Below are positions 1 through 11,146 of a stretch of 64,000 nucleotides of DNA, one piece after another. The DNA is from Tipula vernalis. Lineage: Eukaryota > Arthropoda > Insecta > Diptera > Tipulidae. The notes beneath the pieces were generated by a model. It did no database searches and was not told the DNA's origin. It saw nothing but the letters and a program-made list of their open reading frames with translations. The stretch covers positions 51,522,333-51,586,332 of the forward strand of contig OY282560.1 of NCBI GenBank assembly GCA_958295665.1, read 5' to 3'. The position numbers and the translations under genes are program-made. Position 1 is the first letter of the stretch. Each line of letters starts with the position of its first letter.

Positions 1-720
1 GTTTTAGAAATTTTCAGCAATATTTTTAGGAATTTATCAACAGACTTTGTGTACAATAAGGGATTTCGGTAATTTTAAACGTGTATTTGAAATTTCAGAA
101 TTTTACGAAAGTTATTCTGAAAATTTACAGAATTTGAAATAAGAACGATTTTAACGAATTTAAGAGATACTAAAATTTCGTCAATTAATTCAGATATTTC
201 TATAAAATTTAGGAAATTCAGGAAAAATAGGAAACTGCAAGAAATTTAATAAAAACAACAAGAACTTCGGGATTTTGTAATTTTTAAAAACAAAAATTTT
301 TTACAATGTTAACAAATGTTTTTAAAATTCGAATCCCAAAAATTCTAGAAATTATGGTCAAGGTTAATAAACCTTCTCGAATTTCAGGAGGTTAATTCGG
401 AAAATGTTTTTAAAATCCAATTCTAATATTTTACAAATCTTTTACAGTACTTGCGTTTTACATTTTCACGAATTCAAGAAATAACAAAATTTCCTTAAAT
501 ATTCAAATATTTTCAAGAAATTTAGGAAATTCAGGAAAAAACTTAAAAATTAGAATTAGTTAGAATTCCTAAAGTTTGAGAATTACTTAATTTTTACAAT
601 TTTAACCAGTCTTAGTATTTCAGAATTGAAGGTTTGTAATGAATTTCGAAAATATCTGGAAATTACAATTTTAAAAGTACGGATTAAGAAGTTTCAAATT
701 TTTTTCAACTTTTAATCGAG
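1..720. repeat. AT-rich satellite-like DNA, left copy
   Basis: The stretch is built of short degenerate phrases such as 'aaatttaggaaattcagg' and 'ttttaacca(g)tcttag'. Positions ~331-700 are recognisably the same as ~3122-3480 in direct orientation, about 2.79 kb apart. No gene is visible. From 720 to 890 there is AT-rich DNA with nothing recognisable. Confidence 0.6.
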
Positions 721-978
721 AGTTTTCAAAATTATTTGTTATACTGATTCTGACTGATGTGAAGTCAGCCCAGAATTTTTTATTTAATTTTATAACATAT
801 TTTATTATAGAAAATAGCAAAAATTAAAATTTCACATTATACAGGAAATTATAGAAGCAAATACTGAATTTTAAAGAAAAGGACATAGTTAGTACACTAC
901 CTGGATTTGGCAGGGATAATTTCTTTTTTGGAAACTATCATTATGCCATTTGATTTGGCATTAGGTTGTCTAACCCCA

Positions 979-1480
979 CTATGTCTTCCAAATTCTTGTA
1001 TAATCTTTGACGATCTGCTTAAGTCCACAATCTTGAATTATTTCCTTAATGGCTTTTTTATCAGTTTCATTTGTTTTCCAATCAACATTCATATCCCCAC
1101 AAATACATATTTTACTATAATTATCACCAATTTCACTCATATAACTATTAAGATTGTGCAAGAATTCTGCATTCTTATTTAAATATCTTGGCGCTCTGTA
1201 AAATACCACCAGGAACAGCACTGTATTAAAGCATTTTAGTTTAACAGCTAGCCACCAAAAGTCTAAATTTAAGATATATTTTTGGATCACTTCAACCCTC
1301 CAATACTCCTTTACGTATATACAAACACCACCCGTATGTTTTGATGAGGAATCAGCTCTCACTAATATATAATTGTCTATTTTTACCAGGTCATCACTGT
1401 CGATATCTGATAGATGGGTTTCACTAACGCATATTATTTCAAAGATCTGATTACTAATTAATGCTTCAAGTTCACTGAAA
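979..1480 (-). pseudogene. LINE ORF2 fragment: endonuclease domain
   Basis: The minus strand shows an exonuclease-endonuclease-phosphatase (APE-like) domain. It has an ISETHL-like metal-binding Glu motif (VSETHL) near 1430, GGVCIYVK near 1330, the FYRAP core strand near 1200, and CGDMNVDW near 1100, which corresponds to the catalytic GDFN motif. The domain nicks the target DNA to prime reverse transcription. After residues TRIWKT (979) the frame hits stops. The segment that should run into the reverse transcriptase is missing, so this is a dead fragment. Confidence 0.8.
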
Positions 1481-1519
1481 TTGTATATTTAGATACAATA
1501 CTGAATATTTCTTTAGTTG

Positions 1520-2763
1520 CTAATAGATTGTTCTATTTTTTAATTGTTTTAGTTTTCTTAAATAAACTGGACATGTAACACTTTTGGTTTCATGACGAAT
1601 ATCAATATCCGTTAAACCTAAATTAGTTTTTGCTCTGTTACAATTCAAACACACGGTAACGTCTAATTTACACTGATAAGCAATATGATCATTTTCACCA
1701 CACTTGTAGCAACAGGCTCCCGCTTTACAGTTTTTAGCATTATGATTGTAACCTAGACACATCTCAGGACCCCACTATGTTCATAAACCACACACCTATC
1801 CCACTCTATATTTAATTTACCAAGGCTCATGATATTTTTATATGCTTCACCATCTACTTCTATAATTGCATTATGTGACCCCTTTTTTTGAACGATTCGT
1901 ACACTTTATGGCACTGCAATTCAGTAAAAGAAAAATTGTTTTGTGCCTTTATTGTCTTAACAACACTATCCTTGGTTATATTGTCACTCATACCTACTAT
2001 CAGGATATTCGGATTTTTTAACTTGGGCGCGTTTATAACATAATCATTTCCAATTTTTTCCTCTAGTTCCGCCTGTATTTTGTTCACAGAGTCCTTATTC
2101 AAACAGTTTATAATTACACCATCATTATTACGTAATTCTCGTATATTATTGATTTACACCGATAAGTTTGCAGGCTGTATCGCTTTTTTACCTCTTCTTT
2201 TGTCACTGCACTAACTTGGTTTGTTAAATTTTCTTTTGGTGTAATATATACTGGTAATTTTAAAATATCCGCAAATGACACTTTAGCTGTATTTTCCCCA
2301 CGGGATTTTCAGCATACGGCATTGCATGACCTTTGACTACATCATTTAACTGTTTTACACAATCATCTATTTTATTTTCTATCATATTACTTATGACCGC
2401 ATTATTGCTATCAATGTATTTTATTATCCGCTCCGTTACTCCTTCATCAAGTTTCATTATTGTATCACTTAAATTTTTATTTACAACCACATTATTATCA
2501 TCAAGTTTCTTATCCATTATTTTTACAGACTCATCAATTTTTTCAATTCCGTCTAAAACCACCTCATAATGTTTTTTAATAATTAGAAATTTACCAAGAC
2601 AATCTGTACACACATAGTTAATGCAAGCATTTTTAATTATTAATTCCACATCATACTCTGATAGTTGGACACACTTTCGATGATACCGCCTATTACAGAG
2701 ACCGCTACAGGCAACATTTAAAGCTTCCTTTGGTATTCCACAATCCACTTTCGCACATTCCAT
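1520..2763 (-). pseudogene. LINE ORF1 (PHD finger, RRM-like segment, CCHC knuckle), broken
   Basis: The first 167 residues (2763-2260) begin with a C4HC3-like PHD pattern: Cys at residues 3 and 8, CSGLC, RRYHRKC, and CTDC. A charged, coiled-coil-like stretch follows. A second block (2102-1860) contains an IVGMSDN segment typical of an RRM-like strand. A third block (1762-1520) holds a zinc knuckle, CCYKCGENDHIAYQC, next to further Cys residues (CLGY...CKAG, CLNC). The blocks lie in different frames, so the gene is frameshifted. The product would be a nucleic-acid-binding chaperone that coats the LINE RNA. The start is taken at the Met preceding the PHD cysteines. Confidence 0.75.
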
Positions 2764-2989
2764 TTTTATAGATTTTTATTGAATTTTCCCGTTGAACATG
2801 AAACAATTCGAATATAAATCCTAGTGTACTAAAACTATTTCTTGTTATTATTTTCCTTCCTTTCTTTTTTTTAATTTATCACCATTTATACACAAGATTA
2901 AATATTTTATTATTTAAATTATTAAAAAATTAATTAATGTAACTAAATTTCAAGGGGCAAGACAAAACACGTGTTGCCTGTTCAACCTC

Positions 2990-4000
2990 GAACGAATTTT
3001 TTTAATTTAAAAAGTTTTTTTAAAACCCCAGAGAACTTCAGATTTTTGTTTACAAATTTTCATAATATTAAAATAATTTATGAAAAAAACCTAAAATTTT
3101 AGGATTTTAACCAGTTTTAGAAATTCGAATCTCAAAATTTTTAGGAAATATGGCTTTAAGCTGATTAAATATTCTGGAATTTTAGGAAGTTATTTCGGAA
3201 AATTTTGTTACGTTTCAATTCTAATATTTTACAAATCATTAGAGTTTTGAATTTTACAGTTTCACTGATAATAAAATGTCTATAATATTTTCAAGAAATT
3301 TAGGAAAAAAATTTAAAATTTAAGTAAGACTTCCTAAAGTTTTGGAACCCCTATATTATTTATAATTTTAACCAATCTTAGTATTTCGGAATTGAAGCTT
3401 TTCAATAAATTTCGGAAATTTCAGAAAATAAGAAATTTAAACTTTTAATAAAAAGTGTTGACAAATTCCAAATATCCAATAGAATATTTTAAAATTTATT
3501 ATTTATAATACAGGATCTGTATTTAAAAGTTGCATGACTAAAATAAAAACCCTGAAGCTAGTTTATACATTTCTAAAAGTTTCATAAAGCTCAACTGTAT
3601 TGTAATTTACAAAATAGATTTTTACAACTTTGAAAACTCTACAAATTTAAAGAATTTTAAATTTTTCTAAATTTTCAGTATTTTATAATTTGGTGAACAT
3701 AACTTTGATAATTTTATAAGTTGGGTTATGTTAGAAATTTTTAGAAATACTCACAAGAATTTATCGAATTTCTTCTAATTTTCCTAAATGTTTTTGAAAA
3801 TGTTCCAAACTTCGAACCAAATGTTTCAATGAATCATTTATTACAGAGTTTGAATTTTGGAAAAAGGAATTTTCAGACAATTTGAAGGTTTAAAGGATTT
3901 TAATATTAAAAATTTTGGTTTTGTCAAGTGTTTTGAGAATTTTAAAAATTTAAATTTTTGCACTCTATAACACCTGGTAATCACTTACAGGTTGTTTATT
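2990..4000. repeat. AT-rich satellite-like DNA, right copy
   Basis: This is the same degenerate phrase family as at the left edge of the window. The part at ~3122-3480 aligns with ~331-700, including 'attcgaatc(c/t)caaaa' and 'accagtcttagtatttc'-like phrases. The LINE fragment sits between the two copies. No coding signal is seen. The 2764-2990 stretch may be LINE 5' untranslated sequence, but this cannot be shown. Confidence 0.55.
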
Positions 4001-4770
4001 TTTTTTTCTATAGTTCGTAATCACAGTTTATATTATCACTTCTAATCTTTTCCTTTTTAAAGATTAAATCAACCAGGGTTACTAATTTTTTTTTCCAATT
4101 TGTATACCCCTCTGGTCTTACTATTTTGTTTTAACTTATTTTTTCTATTCCATAGCACAGCTTATCGCTATTATCACTCTTCATCATCCAAAAACATACT
4201 GTCCAGCAAAATTTTTATTTTTCCTCCATCTCAAACCTCACCATTACCCTCAACATATTTTTATTTTTCTCGTCATATCTCTCAATTCTCAACACCAAAA
4301 ATCTGCATCAACCTCATTATTTTTCCCCTAATCTTTTTCTAAAGATCATTTCTTTTAATATTCCATCATCATCGAACTCAATTTAACATTTCCCCTTAAC
4401 ATTTGTCCATCAGTCATAAATCTCATACAAACAAGACAAATAATTTATATAACTCATACATTTATGTGTGGTGTACAAATTAATAGCTAACTCATAATTA
4501 ATAATTACTGAATGAATGACAGCAATTTCAATAATGGAATCTAAGCTTTTAATTTGGATGTCCGTATTCACTTAAGAATGGCTCACTGTATTCACAATAG
4601 GAACACAACATGCAAACAATTCATGAATTAATCCGATTGTTGATTTATGCAGGGGCATCGAACCAGCGGTCATCATAATGAGAAAAAATCCGTATTTTGA
4701 AACTGAAAAATTCGCGAATATAGGCATACGCACCTTCTCATCCTGTTTTGTTTATTTACTTTATCTATTT
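4001..4770. other. non-coding, T/C-rich; possible 3' LTR of the adjacent gypsy element
   Basis: The region is pyrimidine-rich at 4080-4400 and lies just beyond the end of the pol gene of the 4.8-9.2 kb retroelement, where its 3' LTR would be expected. No matching 5' LTR is visible above 9234, so the LTR cannot be proven. No convincing gene is present. Confidence 0.3.
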
Positions 4771-4787
4771 ACTTTTTTTTTTTTTTT
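4771..4787 (-). promoter_or_regulatory. candidate polypurine tract of the gypsy element
   Basis: On the minus strand this is a run of about 16 A preceded by GG, immediately after the integrase stop. A purine run at this position normally primes plus-strand DNA synthesis and marks the start of the 3' LTR. It could also be a simple poly-A run. Confidence 0.35.
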
Positions 4788-4790
4788 GGA

Positions 4791-5959
4791 TTAAGTTTTG
4801 ATATCCATTAGGTGATATGTACCTAAAATTTTTCCACTATCGTCAGCCAATACATAATATACCTGACCTTTTCGATCTTTGAGAACGGCTTTGCGATATG
4901 GAAAGGCAAACTTTGCAGAATCACTAACAGGATGTTGCTTTACGTAAACCGTCTGACCAATTGTTAGGTCTCTCTTCCGAGTACGCAAGTTGTAACGTTG
5001 AGAGTATATTTGGTAAGCCTTAACCAAATTTTGTTGCACTTTCTCATGAATGATTCCCAATCTATCGTTCACGTCCAGCAACTGCACGCATCCATCATTG
5101 AGCAAATTGAGCTGAGCTAATTGATTATAATCATCGGCATATGTAATTTGATGATAACCAAATATCAGGTAGTGTGGAGAGAATGCCGTTGATTCATGGA
5201 TAGAATTACGCAAAGAGCTTCCTATTTGTGGTAAGACTTTATCCCAATTGGTATGGTTACCTTTAATAAATGCTCTAATCTCGGCTACCACCGACCTGTT
5301 CACACGTTCAGATGCGTTGCTTTGCGGAGAATACAACGCAGTTTTAACGTGATGAATCCCGAATTTTATTAAACTTGTTAACTCTTTTCCCACGAATTGG
5401 ACACCATTATCAGAGTGAATTATCTGTGGAACGCTAAATAACGGGAACAATTCGTTTCTTAAGAAATCCGTTATTTTCGCAGCCGTTCCTTTCGTCAATG
5501 ATTTCAGATAAACGAATTTCGTTAAGTTTTCCAATACTATCAGTATGGCCGTTTTACCAGACGAGCTTCGTGGATAGGGTCCCAGCAGATCTATAAATAT
5601 TTTCTGCCACGGCCTTACAGGAATCATTGTAGATCCAAGGAGGAGGTCGGTTACATTGGTTGGCAGATTTTGATTCTTTGCAGATCTGACACTTAAGTTA
5701 CGAAATCATGAACTTCCTTTCCCATTTTTGGCCAGTAGTATAACCTTCGCAATCTTTCCAAAGTCTTTTTGATTTCGCCATGAGCCCCACAAGGGTTGTT
5801 ATGTTCTTTGACAATTAAAGATTCCCTAATCCCCAAAGGTACCCATAACTTCCAAACAGGAACATCTGTTAGTGCAATATTCCGGATCGGCTCGATCCTT
5901 ATAAAGATTCTGTCATCCTTCAAACAAATGTTTGGAAAATCATCTGGTTTTGCACTCAC
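4791..5959 (-). pseudogene. gypsy-1 integrase
   Basis: The N-terminal zinc-binding module (5959-5690) shows HNNPCGAHGEIKKTL and YYWPKMGKEVHDF. The matching CxxC (CQICK) lies in another frame near 5690, so a small frameshift separates it from the core. The core (5627-4791, 278 residues) has FIDLLGPYP (first Asp), IIHSDNGVQF (second Asp) and YSPQSNASERVNR (catalytic Glu). It ends with a basic tail (NLRTRKRDLTIGQ) and a typical 'GPF/chromo-less' end. The enzyme would insert the cDNA into the host genome. The active site looks intact even though the reading frame is not. Confidence 0.85.
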
Positions 5960-5999
5960 TTTATCACGGACATCCTCATATTGTTAATCCTCCACATTT

Positions 6000-7226
6000 G
6001 TAGGGTCGAACAAATCCTTGTTTTGTAGCACAACGTCAGCATTTAGTTCTGCCAGTGAGTCACAATAAATTCGTGACAGGGTATCCGGTACCACATTATC
6101 ACATCCCTTTATATGCACTATGTTAAAATCATATGCATGCAGTTTCAATGACCATCTAGCCAAACGTCAATTTAATTGTTTTTGGCTCATTAGCCACTGG
6201 AGACTAGCGTGGTCCATGATGATTGTAAAGCTGTATCCTTCAATATAAGGTCTAAATTTCTTGACACTTATAATTGCAGCCAAACACTCCAGTTCAGTGA
6301 TTGTATAGTTTTTTTGTGCAGCATTTAATTTTTGTGATATGAATATGATTGGAAGTTCATTACCATCCTCGTTCAACTGAAATAACACGCTACCGATGTC
6401 TTGCGTGCTAGCGTCGCATTTAGTATAAAATCGCTTGGTATAATTTGGGTTATGCAAAACTGGTGCATTACACAGTAAGGTCTTTAATTCCTCAAACGCA
6501 ATATTAGCCTCGTCCGTCCATTTAAATTTAATCCCTTTCCGTAGGAGATTGGTTATTGAAGCGGTTACCTCCGAATAATTTGGTATAAACCGTCTGTACC
6601 ATCCAGCCATACCTAATAGACGGCGTGTTTGTTTTGTAGACTTTTGTGCGGGAAAATTCTTTATTGACTCTGACGGTCCTTAATCCTTTTTCGCCGATCA
6701 GGAAGCCCAAATATTTGGTTTCCTTTAAGACAAAATGACTCTTCTCAAGGTTAATTGTTAGCCCTGCTTTAGACAGTAGCTCTGCCACAGTTTGTAAAAT
6801 TTCCTGGTGTTCGTCAAAATCAGCTGAGATTATTAACAGGTCGTCAAGATATACGAACGCTCTGTCTCGAAGCTGATGAGGAATAACTCGATCCATCAAT
6901 CTGCTCATGGTTTGGGGTGCATTACACAACCCAAACGGCTTGACGCAGAATTGATAGAGAGGACGGCCTAGAACTGTAAACGAGGTTATTTCTTTCGAAC
7001 CTTGAGAAAAAGGAATTTGCCAAAAGGCATCTTTAAGGTCTAGTGTCGTTATAAATCTGGTCTCTTGGAGTCTGCCCAGCAACCCGTCAATCAAAAGCAA
7101 AGGGTATGCGTCCTTCTTCGTAACGGAATTAATTTTCTGTGAGTCCAAACATAACCGACATTTGCCACTTGATTTCCGTACTAATACTACGGGAGAACTC
7201 CAGGGGCTGTTACTGACTTCTATCAC
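6000..7226 (-). pseudogene. gypsy-1 reverse transcriptase-RNase H
   Basis: The RT segment (7226-6650) contains SPWSSPVVLVRK, LDLKDAFWQIP, KPFGLCNAPQT and the catalytic FVYLDDLLI. A frameshift near 6610-6650 breaks the RT-RNase H connection. RNase H follows with KCDASTQDIGSVLF (catalytic Asp), TITELECLAAI (Glu) and IIMDHASLQWL (Asp). The reading then continues through the HIKGCDNVVPDTLSR motif at ~6070 to a stop near 5985. RT copies the element RNA to DNA and RNase H removes the template. The stop at 7233 separates RT from protease in the same frame. Confidence 0.88.
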
Positions 7227-7232
7227 CCCAAA

Positions 7233-7844
7233 TTAAAGCATCCTATCTATTTCTTCATTCATTGATTCTTGAATTATCGGAGACACGGCATAATATCGTT
7301 GTTTTATTGGTTGAGCATTTCCGACATCAATATGATGTTCAATCATATGAGTTCTTCCTAACCCTTTCGCGGAAAAAGACGGGAATGTTTCTATTAATTT
7401 GTTTAATGCTCTGCGTTTTGAAGGTGTTAAACAATGCTGGTCTTCAACTTTTAATTTACTATCTTGTAAGTCCGATAAGTCACAAATAACGTCAGGAGCC
7501 ACTTTAAATTGTTTCCAAAAATCCACCCCTAGGTAAATTTCCGATTTTAATGAGGGTAAAACACAAAATTTCATTATTTTCGTTTCATTTGTATATGATA
7601 CGGGCAGTTGTACGTACCCTAACACATTGTTAGTTGTTCCGTCTGCTGTTCTAATGTAAGTAGTAAGTTTTTTAATCGGAACCCCCCACTCCTTAACCAA
7701 TTGTTCGCTATTCTTACCAAGAATGCTTACCGTTGCCCCGCTATCAAGCAATCCTAGAAGAGTCCTTCCCTTAATCCTGATTTTTGCATTTCGGTAAGTG
7801 AGGCGATAGTACAAGATTTGCGAAACATTTTTCGTTCGTTCCAA
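7233..7844 (-). pseudogene. gypsy-1 aspartic protease and N-terminal pol linker
   Basis: The 203-residue block begins with a protease domain. The active-site strand LLGLLDSGATVSILG lies at about residue 30 and a second hydrophobic strand, SEIYLGVDFWKQF, near residue 100. The linker that follows (SFSAKGLGRTHMIEHHIDVG, PIKQRYY) is the usual lead-in to gypsy RT. The block ends at a single in-frame stop at 7233, after which RT continues. The protease would cut Gag and Pol from the polyprotein. Confidence 0.85.
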
Positions 7845-7849
7845 TATTT

Positions 7850-9234
7850 TCTGATTCTTCGGAGGCGTCTATTTTCGAAATTTGGGGCTTTAATGATGGA
7901 AGATTCTAAGAAACTAGTGTTGTTAATAGGGATAGCAGTATTTACTTGAGCGATCCTTTCGGTGGTAATTGACTGGGAATAAATGTTTGTCCCGAACGAG
8001 TTTCCCCAGTCTTCATGGTGTTCGGTCCTGAGTTTCCCAAGCGTTTCTTTTGACAACGCAAGCAATCTTTGCGATCTACTCCGGCTAATCCACAACCTTC
8101 ACAAAATTGGTGTGTTCGTGCCAGCTGTGAATTTGTTGCCCAAATCTTTGCAATTCCAGCAAACCTGGAATATTGACCAATCTATTGCGGAAAGTTCAAG
8201 AGGTTTCTGGTTAGTATCCTCACTGTCAGAATTGCCATTGCTTGAATGGTTAGTATCGGTACTTTCCATTTTTGAGTTAATTTCAAGTGATTTGTTAGAA
8301 CGATTCTTAACAGCAACGTTATATTTTGAGAGTTCTTCAACTATAACTCGGCGCTTTGGACGCGACTCAATTATGCGGCGAGGATCATAACCCGAAGATT
8401 CCCATAGTTTTTCACGATTATCACACATTTTCCTCAGTTGCTCCACTGATTTGAACCTCATGTTCATGGTTGCATATTTTAAAGCAGGGTTCATATTGTC
8501 TTGCAATAGCTCAATTATTTCAATCTGTGGGAGCGGATTCGATAGACGGTAATTTGAACTCTCAATCTCCAGAACGAAGTCGCTAAAGGATTCTTTAGGA
8601 TATTGAGTACGTCGTCGTATATATCGTCTAATTGCTCTGTCTCTCCTTCAATGGTGCTGAATCATTCTAGGAGTGCTGAAAAGTTTATTCTCCATTTTTT
8701 AGGGTCTGGTTTTCATACAAAATTCCTGTAACGCTTTTGTTCTACTCTCATCGAGTTCGCCCTAGATGAACGGAAGACACTTGAATTTGAGGCATCGTCC
8801 ACCAAATCGCTGGTGCTACTTTTATAATTGTGTTGTGATGTAGGCCGCCTCTGCTCGTTAGACTTTCGATTTTCTGGGATTTTAGCTGTTTGTAATTTTC
8901 CCAAAAACTTTTGCGCCAATTCCTCTAAACGCTGTGAAAATCGACGCTCCTGAGTTTCCAATTCAGTATTATGACCTTGCTGAGCCTCAGGTTTACTTGG
9001 CATCTTGGACTTAGATTGCCCAATTTTTCGAACTGTACCTGACGGTGGACCTTCATTAGGCTTAGCTGGTTCAGGATGATTAACTACCTTCTGGTTATTC
9101 ATTTGGGATTCGATTTTCTTAGTGTCACGACTCAGGTTTCGGGACAACCGATTCCAGGCGTTAATTGACATCGCGATATTCGGAACGTCGTTGAAAGAAT
9201 TTTGTAATCTAATCGCTCGATCTCTCCAGTACAT
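7850..9234 (-). pseudogene. gypsy-1 Gag, frameshifted
   Basis: Three overlapping reading-frame pieces form a Gag-like protein. The first piece (9234-8713) is rich in Gln, Ser and Lys and starts MYWRDRAIRLQ. The second (8506-8099) contains a capsid-like segment, YATMNMRFKSVEQLRK, then a zinc knuckle, CWNCKDLGNKF. A frame change at ~8100 leads into a second knuckle-like motif, GCGLAGVDRKDCLRC, at 8095-8050. Paired knuckles of this kind are usual in insect gypsy Gag. The N-terminus appears cut at the junction with the LINE just above 9234. Confidence 0.7.
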
Positions 9235-9244
9235 TACTTGGTAC

Positions 9245-10760
9245 TACATTCTACTATTGAATAAAACCCAATGTCGTCAATTTGTGACTGACCTCATGCC
9301 TGTCAGCCATCGGATTTACGCACCCACCGAGGGGAAATTTGATCAAATCAAAGACGCTTGCTACGATCAGCCTGAAGCCGTCATTAGCAAAATTCCATTC
9401 CACATATAATAATCGTTTCCAGTGCGTTAAGTTACCCTGACCACCTTCGGGATCACTGTATCAGAAATCTTGGAAGATAAACCTCTTCCTGACTCCATTC
9501 AAAAACAGTGGGATATCATCAAAACGGCGGTAACCAATGCCTCAAAATCCACTACATGCTATAATTCATCTAGGCCTAAAAATCTCTAATTGGATGATGA
9601 TTGTTTTGGTGCTATTCGGAAAAAAGATCGCGCACATCAACCAAATATATCGCATAAAGAACATGATTATTCCTGAACGCCTACAAGACTGAAGAGCGCT
9701 ATTCGCAACGAATACGGTAAATATAAAATGGACACTAAAACCGTCCTCGAAGTGTAGTGAAATTATTTCTCCTCACTTCTAAATAGACAGACACCACCAT
9801 CTGAGCAACAACCTCTCTTGCTTCTACGCTATATTATTGGCAAGATGACAGCACCACTTCCTCAAGATACTCGGTGAGGATGGTATCTGCAACGAAGTGT
9901 TCAAATATGGCGGCGGTTATCTATTCGACCACATGTTTGTGCTAATATCAATAATTTGGTTTAGAGAAGATATCCCAGTAGAATGGAGGACGGCTCTTAC
10001 CTGTCCACATCATACAAAAGGGAGATCGATACAACTAGCACGTTTTAAATGTGCTAACCACGGGCGACAAGGTTTTGGCCAACGTGGTCGCGGCAAAGTT
10101 ATCAACCTAAAGCGAGAGGATCATGGTTGTTTGTCAATGGGATTTTTTCCCAAAAGATCAACAACCCATCAAACTTTTACGCTGAGGATGGTGCTGGAGA
10201 AATGCTATGAAAAGGTCATCCCTGTTCACAGCATATCATAGATTAAACAGGCGTACGACAGCATTAAGAGGAATACGTTATGGAACGTATTGTCCTATCT
10301 AGGCATACTGTCAACATTGGTTTCTATGTGCCAGCTTTTAATGGATGGCTTAATATGTAAGTTCAAATTTCGGATGCCTTCGAGATAACATCTGGAGTGC
10401 GGCAAATACCAAATAGCTCAAACTCTCTTCTGCCTATCAATGGGGTATGTCATTCTCGGCTGGTTCTCCTTCCATTTTAATGAACAGCACAACAAATTGG
10501 CCTTTAGATCAATGAAGCGAAGACTAAATACGCAGTCACCGTGAGAATGTAGACGCGTCGAATGATCACTGAGCAAAAATCCGTTTCTCTCGACATTTCA
10601 TCGAGCATTTTCACCAATATCAAAATATTCAAGCATCATCTTCAAGGTGTTGATAAGACCAGTTAACACTTTTGGTTGCTAGTCTTGGACATTGACAGCA
10701 CGAAACATCCAGAAGTTATGCTGCAACTAAGCATAAAATCATAAGAATAAGGCTAAGATG
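9245..10760 (+). mobile_element. RTE-like LINE remnant: endonuclease piece and reverse transcriptase
   Basis: Positions 9290-9410 read YAPTEGKFDQIKDA and EAVISKIPF, the middle of an RTE/craniofacial-protein-type endonuclease. The sequence then jumps to a linker (LEDKPLPDSIQKQWDII, ~9465-9540), so part of the endonuclease is deleted. RT blocks follow in shifting frames: GEDGICNEVFKYGG (~9870), IPVEWRTALTCP (~9980), KVLANVVAAKL (~10065), FFPKRSTTHQTFTLR (~10145), QAYDSIKRNTLW (~10240), ITSGVRQ (~10390) and a late thumb-like segment near 10500-10560. Multiple indels and stops make it non-functional. The RTE assignment rests on motif resemblance from memory. Confidence 0.75.
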
Positions 10761-11100
10761 GCCTAAGAAAGCCCCCCCCCCCCCATCCAAGGTTTTGAGT
10801 TGAAGATTTTTAAAATTAATCAAAATGTACCTGGCGTTCGGTTACATCGGTAAAGAGCAGTACAAGATTTTTCGACATTTGTTGAGTTATCCGAGATAAT
10901 TTAGGTTCTTAAAATAATGTATGGGTATGTTCGAAATAGGAGAACAAATCTTTGTATTAGACAATACCAGATTACGGACGGGTAAAACGATCTGGCCCAA
11001 CGAAGAAATATCAAACCTATTTTGAGTTAAAAACAACATTTTTCGACAGACATAAAAACGAACGACGTCAGTAGAGACTTTAAGGAAGCTACAGATTTTT
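10761..11100. other. no gene seen; short poly-C run
   Basis: The stretch contains a 14-base run of C at about 10771-10784 and otherwise ordinary AT-rich DNA. It would lie in the intron downstream of host exon 4, or in 3' host sequence. Confidence 0.4.
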
Positions 11101-11146
11101 AATTAGGAAATTATATTAAAAATCAAATTAATTAAAAAAAACTCAC

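Larger units (their letters stand above)
890..2763 (-). mobile_element. non-LTR retrotransposon (LINE), 5' half only
   Basis: Reading down the minus strand the order is a PHD-like zinc finger, a coiled region, an RNA-binding-like segment, a CCHC knuckle and then an apurinic-type endonuclease. This is the normal order of ORF1 plus the start of ORF2 in CR1/Jockey-like LINEs that carry a PHD in ORF1. The endonuclease decays at about 900-980, and no reverse transcriptase follows. LINEs normally lose the 5' end, so losing the 3' end points to a later deletion or to replacement by the satellite. Both ORFs carry stops and frameshifts. The clade assignment is inferred from domain order only. Confidence 0.8.
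4791..9234 (-). mobile_element. Ty3/gypsy LTR retrotransposon, nearly full coding length, defective
   Basis: Down the minus strand the order is Gag (9234-8040), protease (7844-7500), reverse transcriptase (7226-6650), RNase H (6610-6000), integrase zinc finger (5959-5690) and integrase core plus tail (5627-4791). This is the Ty3/gypsy pol order. All catalytic motifs checked are intact (protease DSGA, RT YLDD, integrase D,D,E), but the frames are broken by several stops and indels. The Gag start at 9234 runs directly into a LINE remnant, and no LTR pair is detectable, so both ends are probably lost. No envelope-like ORF is present. Confidence 0.9.

Noticed and set aside
8000..8390. Plus-strand 135-residue ORF opposite gypsy-1 Gag
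   Set aside because: Shadow of the Gag coding strand; no independent features.
9122..9409. 95-residue plus-strand ORF starting opposite Gag
   Set aside because: Only its second half (from ~9285) is real, as an RTE endonuclease piece; the first half is antisense Gag.
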